Source: an uncultured Muribaculaceae bacterium (GTDB lineage Bacteria; Bacteroidota; Bacteroidia; Bacteroidales; Muribaculaceae). From it: 5,137 nt of DNA. Below are positions 1 through 5,137 of the stretch, piece by piece (position 1 is the first letter of the stretch; each line of letters begins with the position of its first letter). The stretch lies in contig CAJUSN010000159.1 of NCBI GenBank assembly GCA_910589095.1, forward strand, positions 1 through 5,137, given 5' to 3'. The notes under the pieces are model-generated. The model was not told the DNA's origin, did no database searches, and saw only the letters and a list, made by a program, of their open reading frames with translations. The translations under genes were made by a program, and so were the position numbers.

Positions 1-825
1 TACATGCTGCTTGATGAAGCATCGGTAACAGGTACGGCCAACCTTATTATGGCCGCATCTCTTGCCGAAGGCGTAACAACTATTTATAATGCCGCCTGCG
101 AGCCTTACGTGCAGCAGTTGTGCAAGATGCTCATCAGAATGGGCGTAGAAATAGAAGGCGTTGGTTCCAATCTCTTGAGAATTTACGGTGTGTCAGAACT
201 TCACGGTGCAACGCACAGGATTCTTCCTGACATGATCGAGGTGGGGAGTTTCATTGGAATGGCTGCCTTGAATCGCAGTTCCATCACCATCAAGAATGTA
301 AGCTATGAGAATCTCGGAATCATACCTGACAGTTTCAAGCGGCTCGGTATCCAGCTTGAACGCAGAGGTGACGACATATTCCTTCCGGAGCAGGATTGTT
401 ATGAAATAGAAACCGCTTTGGATGGCTCGATACTTAACATTGCCGATGCCCCGTGGCCCGGTCTTACCCCCGACCTTCTTAGTGTAATGCTGGTTGTGGC
501 AACGCAGTGTCGCGGAAGCGTACTGATACATCAAAAAATGTTTGAGAGCCGATTGTTTTTCGTTGACCGACTAATTGACATGGGCGCTCAGATCATGCTG
601 TGCGACCCTCATAGAGCTGTTGTCATCGGACTTGACCATAGGTTGCCCCTCAGAGCCAACAATATGCTATCCCCGGATATTCGTGCCGGTATTGCCATGC
701 TTATAGCTGCCATGTCGGCAACGGGGGTAAGTGAGATCGGTAATATAAATCAGATCGATCGTGGATATGAAAATATAGACCATCGTCTGCGTGCCTTGGG
801 AGCCCACATTGAGCGAAGAGATTAA
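1..825 (+). CDS. murA: UDP-N-acetylglucosamine 1-carboxyvinyltransferase (MurA), 5'-truncated
   Basis: MurA transfers enolpyruvate from phosphoenolpyruvate to UDP-GlcNAc, the first committed step of peptidoglycan synthesis in the cytoplasm. The frame is open from base 1 (a Tyr codon precedes the first ATG at base 4), so that ATG is internal and the gene starts upstream. About 274 codons are visible; MurA is normally about 420-440 residues, so roughly the first 160 are missing, including the Lys and Cys active-site residues of the N-terminal half. Counting from the Met at base 4, family hallmarks are NAACEPY (29-35), LPDMIEVGSF (74-83), PWPGLTPD (150-157, whose Asp matches the catalytic Asp305 of E. 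coli), SPDIRAG (223-229, matching Asp369/Arg371) and IDRGYENID (251-259, matching Arg397). The frame is intact and ends in TAA. The next gene is convergent, so murA is the last gene of its unit here. Identity is nearly certain; MurA is far more likely than the related AroA because of the DRGY and LPD motifs. Confidence 0.97.
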   Translation, partial: YMLLDEASVTGTANLIMAASLAEGVTTIYNAACEPYVQQLCKMLIRMGVEIEGVGSNLLRIYGVSELHGATHRILPDMIEVGSFIGMAALNRSSITIKNVSYENLGIIPDSFKRLGIQLERRGDDIFLPEQDCYEIETALDGSILNIADAPWPGLTPDLLSVMLVVATQCRGSVLIHQKMFESRLFFVDRLIDMGAQIMLCDPHRAVVIGLDHRLPLRANNMLSPDIRAGIAMLIAAMSATGVSEIGNINQIDRGYENIDHRLRALGAHIERRD

Positions 826-846
826 AAAGCGGTAAAATATTTGGTG

Positions 847-875
847 GTGGTCCCGATTATTTAAATTGGGACCAC
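847..875. terminator. Putative bidirectional hairpin terminator between murA and usp
   Basis: The left arm 847-858 (GTGGTCCCGATT) pairs with the right arm 864-875 (AATTGGGACCAC) over 12 bp, with a 5-nt loop at 859-863. In plus-strand RNA every position pairs, one as G-U (855/867). In minus-strand RNA that position becomes a C-A mismatch, so the stem is a little weaker. It starts 21 bp after the murA stop and sits between convergent genes, which suits a shared terminator. A clean U-tract is lacking: plus-strand RNA continues with AAGCAUCGGG, and minus-strand RNA with a modest A/U stretch (AAAUAUUUU). Function is therefore inferred from the stem and its location. The right arm is also the last four usp codons, and the loop holds the usp stop codon. 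Confidence 0.6.
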
Positions 876-1976
876 AAGCATCGGGATGTCCGATTGAAAC
901 AGTAGTCTATGAGCCAATCCTGGGTTGAAAAAACGTGCAAATGCATTTTTCTTTTTGTTTGGCACCACTATGATCTCCACACTATACTGATTGATAAGCC
1001 TGCGGAAATCTTCATCAACAGATGAAATATTCATCTCATCAATAGAAAACTTATGAACAGGGTAATGGGACAAGCAATAGTCCTTAAGCCTTGAAAGAGA
1101 AGCTGCGACATCGCCGGTGAATTTCTTTGACGGCAACTTCACAAGGCATATCTCCATCGGTTTAGCCGGAAGAAGTTTGAGCATGTTATCAATCGCCAAT
1201 ATGTCCTGCTGATCGAAATTGCTGAAAAATACGATATGCTTGAAATTGCAGCCTGTGTTTTTAACGCCTTCACCTCCCGGAATGGTCAGCACGGGTAAGC
1301 GGCACGTATCAAGCACCTCGGCCGCAACACTTCCCACAAGTTCTCGTGCCTTGTCATCGGCCATTCGGGTGCCCATAACGATAAGCATTGGCCGGTGTTC
1401 ACGTGCATATTGGTTGATTACATCCTCCGGAACACCTTCTGATATTTGGTGTGTGAATTTTACCGGTGGAATTTCTCCATTTTTTATTCCGCTGACTATT
1501 TTGTTTTCCAGCTCGCTCATGCTGGCCTTTGCAGCGCACATAGCATTATCGGTAGCCACATCATGAGCCTGATCATTGTCAAAATTCAGGTTGTCGTTAA
1601 GTTGGGAGCGCTTGCTGTAAACAGGGTCAAGAAACGAATGGAGTAGGTGGATGGATGCTTCGTGTGTTTTGGCGAGACTGAATGCCAACTCGCACGCTTT
1701 GGATGAGTGTGGAGAAAAATCTGTCGGTACAAGTATCACCGGGGTATCGTTTTCCTCAGCCTTCTCAATCCCGAACACTTCCGGATTCTCAATTATTCTG
1801 AGGGCAACGGGCAAATCCTCCTCATTTATTCTTACTCTTACTCCTGCTGTGACTTCAGGATTACTGAGGTTTACATTTTGAAGCGTTGCTTTCACTCCCT
1901 CTCTCTCAAGAAGGTTTTTAAGGGCACATGCATGCCGGAGGGTGTGTATTGCAACAGTAATCATATTCACCGACAT
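861..1976 (-). CDS. Universal stress protein: DUF2007 domain followed by two UspA-like domains
   Basis: This 371-aa protein is predicted to be cytoplasmic, with no signal peptide or membrane segment. Residues 5-66 resemble DUF2007 (putative signal-transducing domain), with LEREGV (23-28) and GVRVRINEED (45-54). Residues 78-234 form a first Usp domain, starting VILVPTDFS with the conserved adenine-side Asp at D85. Its nucleotide motif G-x2-G-x9-G-S appears as G202-x2-M205-x9-G215-S216, so the middle Gly is replaced. Residues 245-370 form a degenerate second Usp domain with P339, K342 and P352-G353 in the same spacing. Domain 1 may still bind ATP; domain 2 probably does not. Members of this family help cells survive starvation and stress, but the direct target is unknown. 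The start at 1976 is chosen for its A-rich leader (AAAAAAAGAA before ATG); Met5 (codon 1962-1964) is an alternative. The gene follows the HTH gene on the same strand after 66 bp and may share its transcript. Confidence 0.92.
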   Translation of the reverse strand: MSVNMITVAIHTLRHACALKNLLEREGVKATLQNVNLSNPEVTAGVRVRINEEDLPVALRIIENPEVFGIEKAEENDTPVILVPTDFSPHSSKACELAFSLAKTHEASIHLLHSFLDPVYSKRSQLNDNLNFDNDQAHDVATDNAMCAAKASMSELENKIVSGIKNGEIPPVKFTHQISEGVPEDVINQYAREHRPMLIVMGTRMADDKARELVGSVAAEVLDTCRLPVLTIPGGEGVKNTGCNFKHIVFFSNFDQQDILAIDNMLKLLPAKPMEICLVKLPSKKFTGDVAASLSRLKDYCLSHYPVHKFSIDEMNISSVDEDFRRLINQYSVEIIVVPNKKKNAFARFFNPGLAHRLLFQSDIPMLVVPI

Positions 1977-1988
1977 TTCTTTTTTTGT

Positions 1989-2013
1989 GGGGAGAGAAAG
2001 AGAGAGAGGAGAA
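1989..2013 (-). repeat. Homopyrimidine (CT-rich) tract in the leader of the usp gene
   Basis: All 25 bases are purines on the plus strand, so usp-strand RNA carries an unbroken C/U tract that includes (CU)5. It ends 12 bases before the usp start codon. The whole 66-bp gap (1977-2042) contains no TA dinucleotide, so no Bacteroidetes -7 element (TAnnTTTG) can be present. The tract could be a protein-binding leader element, an unstructured ribosome standby region or simple low-complexity drift. The function is unknown. Confidence 0.45.
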
Positions 2014-2042
2014 TGAGAACTGTTTGTTTGTGTTCTGCCGGA

Positions 2043-2300
2043 TCAGTCAGCTTGTTCAGCCTTGAGAATCTCTACGGCCATGTCGTAGATGGTAGTGTCG
2101 TCAAGAACAACGATACCTCCGTCGGGACCCGGCTCGATGTGAACTCCTACGTTCTTACCGAATTCGTAGTTGCTTCCTCCGAAGTAGTTTCTCACGGTTT
2201 GTACAGTTATGTTGAGTTTATCGGCAATCTGGTGAGTTGCGCCATCGGGCAAGCTGTCTTTAATGCGACGGAGCTCATTGAAAGTGATTGTTTTAGCCAT
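2043..2300 (-). CDS. Small helix-turn-helix DNA-binding protein, function unknown
   Basis: This is an 85-aa protein of a type I recall as a conserved, poorly characterised small DNA-binding protein in Bacteroidales; I know no established name. Residues 7-17 form a leading helix. Residues 22-40 read as a helix-turn-helix: THQIADKLNIT, a first helix and turn, then VQTVRNYF, the recognition helix. A Gly-rich turn (FGGSN) follows, then a compact C-terminal part with GVHIEPGPDGG (52-62) and a final helix (70-82). No ligand-binding or enzymatic domain is present. The ATG at 2300 is preceded by an A/T-rich leader and no Shine-Dalgarno sequence. A promoter-like element lies 52 bp upstream. Codons favour C-ending forms (Phe, Tyr all C-ending; Asn 4 of 5; Asp 6 of 8), suggesting fairly high expression. 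usp follows 66 bp downstream. It could be a local regulator or a small abundant nucleoid-associated protein; the sequence does not decide. Confidence 0.85.
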   Translation of the reverse strand: MAKTITFNELRRIKDSLPDGATHQIADKLNITVQTVRNYFGGSNYEFGKNVGVHIEPGPDGGIVVLDDTTIYDMAVEILKAEQAD

Positions 2301-2352
2301 AATAAATCTATTTTTAGAGTTAAGGAATATTCTAAGGTTCTTGTTTCGGTTA

Positions 2353-2383
2353 TAAATGTAGGACTAAAAAATAATATGACAAA
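2353..2383 (-). promoter_or_regulatory. Predicted Bacteroidetes-type promoter of the HTH gene
   Basis: Reading the minus strand, TTTG (2383-2380) is followed by 19 bp and then TACATTTA (2360-2353). This fits the Bacteroidetes housekeeping promoter, TTTG at -33 and TAnnTTTG at -7, with only the last base of the -7 element off. Transcription would begin near 2347, giving a leader of about 45 nt before the ATG at 2300. It is the only such pair I found in the 250-bp spacer between batE and the HTH gene. Confidence 0.6.
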
Positions 2384-2550
2384 ATTTTCGGCATGTTTTT
2401 TCTTCAATTTTGCCTAAATTTTTATCTGAAAACGATTACTGCCTCTTCTGAGGATCTCTCTGCGGTCTTTTATAAATAAGGAGAGTAAGTAGTATAGCCT
2501 AAACAGCAATCGCGACAATCAGGTTGAAATTGTATTGATTTTTTAAGGTC

Positions 2551-3336
2551 CTATATAATTTCCACCTCTGAAGAGTTTATCCAAGCGCGGTGGTCATTAT
2601 CAAACATAACATCATACCACATGGTTTTGATGGAATCCGTTGGCGAGGATATGGAATCGACTATCACAACTTTTGCACCTTCATGAAGCAGCATTGCCTC
2701 TTCTGAGCGGCTTTGTGGCGCGCGCGGGCTTGTAGAAAGTATTGCTGACGGAACCTTCACGATTGCTGTGCTGCGTGATCGTGATATCGCATTTGCGTTT
2801 ATGGCGAAAACAATGGCTATAACAGAGAGTACCAGTGTGGCACCTCCACCGAAAAAACCTATTTTTCTTACTGCCACTCCATTGAAGAATATATATAGGG
2901 CAGCTGCTACGATGGTCATGACAAACAGTGAGAATGCTATCCATGCCCATCCATTTGATGACATTATGTTGGTTATATCCTCGAATGTTCTTGATAGGAA
3001 AGAGCCTTCGTAGCCTTTCTTATCCACCAATTTACTATTGACTAATGCGAGATTGTCTTGTATTTCTTTGTTACCGGGATCAAGACGAAGCGCCCGCTCG
3101 TAATCAATCACTGCTTGGGCCGATTTGCCCAACCTATAATGGCAGTTCCCTAAATTATAATAGAGTTGCCACGAAGTTCCCTCTGTTTTCATGTATTCTT
3201 CATACAGTTGGGCAGCTTCATCATACTTGCCTTCCATGTAGGCTGAATCGGCTCTTTCGTCCAATTCGGCACTGTGCGCTGCTTGAGGTAATAAAGCAAT
3301 AACCATAAGAATTATTGCAGTATATATCTTGGTCAT
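2551..3336 (-). CDS. batE: BatE: TPR and SH3-like envelope protein of the aerotolerance operon
   Basis: This 261-aa protein begins with a signal peptide (about 1-23: K3, a hydrophobic core IIVMIALL-like at 8-17, then AAHSA). Two TPR-like units follow at about 25-50 and 57-90; the second is a good match, with the W-x2-L-x2-NLGNCHYRLG pattern and ending LDPGN. Two membrane segments lie at about 130-151 and 160-182, joined by a short VAVRK loop. A C-terminal SH3-like domain (about 188-261) contains GAKVVIVDS and AWINSSEVEII. The expected topology has the TPR and SH3 parts in the periplasm and the short basic loop in the cytoplasm. BatE belongs to the batABCDE cluster, named for reduced aerotolerance of Bacteroides fragilis mutants; its biochemical role is not settled, and the TPRs suggest an assembly or scaffold role. 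It lies 21 bp after batD on the same strand, so the two are surely co-transcribed. It appears to be the last gene of the operon, but I see no convincing terminator after it. Confidence 0.92.
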   Translation of the reverse strand: MTKIYTAIILMVIALLPQAAHSAELDERADSAYMEGKYDEAAQLYEEYMKTEGTSWQLYYNLGNCHYRLGKSAQAVIDYERALRLDPGNKEIQDNLALVNSKLVDKKGYEGSFLSRTFEDITNIMSSNGWAWIAFSLFVMTIVAAALYIFFNGVAVRKIGFFGGGATLVLSVIAIVFAINANAISRSRSTAIVKVPSAILSTSPRAPQSRSEEAMLLHEGAKVVIVDSISSPTDSIKTMWYDVMFDNDHRAWINSSEVEII

Positions 3337-3357
3337 AACTATAGCTCTAATTTATTG

Positions 3358-5137
3358 TTACTTTTTTGCTTTTGTTACTGACTCCATAGCGTTGATGGAT
3401 TCAATGCCTTCGGTATAAATCTTCTCAAGATGCTCCTGCGAAGAGTCGGGGGTGTAACGTGCCATTTCACATTCATCAAGTACCCGTATCACTTTTTCAC
3501 ACAGCGCGTCATCAGCTCCGTAGCCTTTGAGTTCGGCATGGATGTTGTCGCGCGACAATTGTGACACCGGGATGCCGAGTTTATCACTCAGATAGCCCCA
3601 CATGGCACGCAGAAGTTCTTCGTGAAACTTGTCACTATTTCCGGCTTGCATGAACGAATTTGCGAGTTTGAGTCGCTGACGGGCAACCTTATTTGCCTTT
3701 GCAAGTCTGCGGCCGCGCACGTCTGCAGCAAGTGCTATACGGTGGCCGTAGATTTTCACTGAGGCTATCAATCCTGAAATTAGTAGAACGTAGAGCATCC
3801 AGTACCACCAGGTAGCAACAACGTTAACATGGTTCACTGTTGGATTTTTCTCGCCTGTGACAATGTGATAGATATCCTTGTTCTTGATCTCTACATCTTT
3901 TTTATCTACCGACTCATTTCCCTGGGTGACAGTAATGGGATAACTCGGCGTTGTTAGAGTGACATAGTCATTTTTGGATGGATCGAAATACACGAAGGTA
4001 TCTGATCCAATGGTGAATTTTCCTACATTTTGAGGCACGAACGTATATTCAGTGGTCATGCTTCCAGTCACGTTGTTTCCAACAACTTTCGTATCATAGC
4101 TGGTCTTTGGTGCATACACTTCAAATTCCGATGGAAAATCAATATCGGGCTCTTTCACATACTTGATATTGCCGGTGCCTGTGATAGTGTATATCAATGT
4201 GGCCGCATCATTAGTTCGGAATTTGTTTCCTACCAATCGGCTTGACACACTAAACTGTCCTACTGCGCCACTAAAGCCTTCAGGCTTGGGCGTAGGCAAT
4301 GGCTTTATGTCAATTGATGCAGTGTTGGATGAAACCTGTATCTTACGCTCACGTGGTGTAGACATGGTGAGAAAACCGAGATTGGTGTTGTCGTACTGCA
4401 CCACATTTATATCATAGTTACCTGAGTTTATGGTTAGCTTACCCGACTTTTGCGGGTATATGATACATTTCTTCAACAGAGCCACTGCATATGTTTGGCC
4501 ATTATAAACTTCACGCTGATTCAGCGAACTTTGGAAATTAATTTCTTCAATCAGGAATCCGTCAAAGCTGGGTTGTTTAGTCGGGAAGAATTGCGATATA
4601 CCGAACTTGGTGTAGAGCTTTATGGTACACTCAATCGCTTCCTGTTCATAAGCCGTCGGCTTTGAGAGGATTATACGTACAAAAACATCTTTTGATGACA
4701 CACCTCTGTCCGCCGACTGAGTTTCTATGTCATCAATGGAAACTGGCCGATTTGAAGGTGACTGCGGTTGGGTATTTCCTCCTGCGCCTGCCACCGGCGA
4801 ATCGGTAATCTTTAGAGTCTGTGGTTTTGTTTTCAGTGTTTTGCCGTTTGCCTGTATTGTGGCAGCACCTATTGTGTAGTCACCCTTTTGGTCAGCCCGA
4901 TAGTAATATGTGTAGTCGGTTGATGACTGGGAGGATGTTTGGCCGTTGCCCGATACTTGATAGCTTTGGCGCGTCGATGTTGAGTTGTGCAGGAGTGTGC
5001 AACCATTGATCTGAGGCACCTTCAATCCTGATCCTTGTGCGTTTGTCAGGCGGTAGGTGACATAGAACTTTTCCCCTTGATAGACTCTTTGGGGGGCTTG
5101 CACGCTAAATTGCTGTGCGGAAGCAACAACCTGTCTC
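3358..5137 (-). CDS. batD: BatD: oxygen-tolerance membrane protein, N-terminus cut by the window edge
   Basis: BatD is the large membrane-anchored member of the Bat (Bacteroides aerotolerance) cluster. The codon at 5103-5101 is GTG and is not a credible start: the frame stays open upstream to the edge and reads RQVVASAQQFSVQAPQRVY. ASA followed by QQF looks like a signal-peptidase site, so probably only about 15-20 residues are missing. The visible part is 592 residues. Numbering from that GTG, residues 1-100 form a beta-rich domain (GEKFYVTYRLT, DYTYYYRADQKGDYTIGAATI). A Gly/Pro/Ser linker follows at 104-120, then further beta domains to about 395. One membrane segment lies at 431-452 (WWYWMLYVLL core). 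A cytoplasmic tail (453-581) begins with a basic stretch and contains helical FHEELLRAMWGYLSDKLGI. The periplasmic part faces outward and the tail inward. The TAA stop lies 21 bp before batE. Earlier bat genes (batA-C) and the operon promoter should lie beyond the right edge. Confidence 0.93.
   Translation of the reverse strand, partial: RQVVASAQQFSVQAPQRVYQGEKFYVTYRLTNAQGSGLKVPQINGCTLLHNSTSTRQSYQVSGNGQTSSQSSTDYTYYYRADQKGDYTIGAATIQANGKTLKTKPQTLKITDSPVAGAGGNTQPQSPSNRPVSIDDIETQSADRGVSSKDVFVRIILSKPTAYEQEAIECTIKLYTKFGISQFFPTKQPSFDGFLIEEINFQSSLNQREVYNGQTYAVALLKKCIIYPQKSGKLTINSGNYDINVVQYDNTNLGFLTMSTPRERKIQVSSNTASIDIKPLPTPKPEGFSGAVGQFSVSSRLVGNKFRTNDAATLIYTITGTGNIKYVKEPDIDFPSEFEVYAPKTSYDTKVVGNNVTGSMTTEYTFVPQNVGKFTIGSDTFVYFDPSKNDYVTLTTPSYPITVTQGNESVDKKDVEIKNKDIYHIVTGEKNPTVNHVNVVATWWYWMLYVLLISGLIASVKIYGHRIALAADVRGRRLAKANKVARQRLKLANSFMQAGNSDKFHEELLRAMWGYLSDKLGIPVSQLSRDNIHAELKGYGADDALCEKVIRVLDECEMARYTPDSSQEHLEKIYTEGIESINAMESVTKAKK

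Noticed and set aside
193..534. A 113-codon minus-strand frame inside murA
   Set aside because: It is fully antisense to conserved murA sequence and shows no family features.
2016..2036. Inverted repeat AGAAC/GTTCT downstream of the HTH gene as a terminator
   Set aside because: The stem is only 5 bp with an 11-nt loop and is followed by a CU-rich tract, not a U-run; too weak to call.
2207..2407. A 66-codon minus-strand frame overlapping the start of the HTH gene
   Set aside because: Its second half is the HTH gene read in another frame, its first half covers the predicted promoter, and the protein shows no domain.
1707..2417. A 236-codon plus-strand open frame antisense to usp and the HTH gene
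   Set aside because: It lies opposite two well-supported genes and crosses their intergenic gap, and its translation is Cys/Ser/Val-rich with no recognisable domain. It is best explained as a shadow of the coding strand.
2442..2453. CCTC-TTCT-GAGG mini-hairpin as a batE terminator
   Set aside because: The stem is only 4 bp and about 100 bp downstream of the batE stop, with no adjacent U-tract in minus-strand RNA.
2507..2519. TCGCGA palindrome (2510-2515) in the batE–HTH spacer as an operator
   Set aside because: The symmetry does not extend beyond six bases, and there is no second copy in the spacer, so chance is the simplest explanation.

Overview
The window looks like a piece of a Bacteroidales chromosome (Bacteroidetes; possibly Bacteroidaceae or Muribaculaceae, which I cannot separate by eye). 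Reasons: it has the MurA variant of that group, a DUF2007–tandem-Usp stress protein, a small helix-turn-helix protein of a type I associate with Bacteroidales, and the BatD–BatE pair of the aerotolerance (Bat) operon. Start codons lack Shine-Dalgarno sequences and have A/T-rich leaders. One promoter fits the Bacteroidetes TTTG / TAnnTTTG pattern. I see no mobile element, CRISPR array, RNA gene or sign of recent transfer.

Layout, left to right. 1-825 (+): the C-terminal two thirds of murA, cut by the left edge. 826-860: a 35-bp convergent gap holding part of a strong hairpin (847-875), whose right arm lies inside the last codons of the next gene. 861-1976 (-): a universal stress protein with an N-terminal DUF2007 domain and two Usp domains. 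1977-2042: a 66-bp leader with a homopyrimidine (CT-rich) tract on the transcribed strand and no TA dinucleotide, so no recognisable promoter. 2043-2300 (-): an 85-aa helix-turn-helix protein with a good predicted promoter at 2353-2383. 2301-2550: a 250-bp spacer whose only interpretable content is that promoter. 2551-3336 (-): batE. 3358-5137 (-): batD, missing only its extreme N-terminus at the right edge.

The minus-strand genes probably form two transcription units. One is batD-batE, the tail of a bat operon whose earlier genes and promoter lie beyond the right edge. The other is the HTH gene plus usp. BatD and BatE are envelope proteins with periplasmic domains, and Usp is a cytoplasmic stress protein, so this strand has a stress and oxygen-tolerance flavour. 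MurA is an unrelated, essential peptidoglycan enzyme read towards them. I did not find a clearly new system. The most interesting points are the hairpin overlapping the usp stop codon, the uneven loss of ATP-site residues in the two Usp domains, the uncharacterised HTH protein with its promoter and codon bias, and possible O-glycosylation motifs in BatE.
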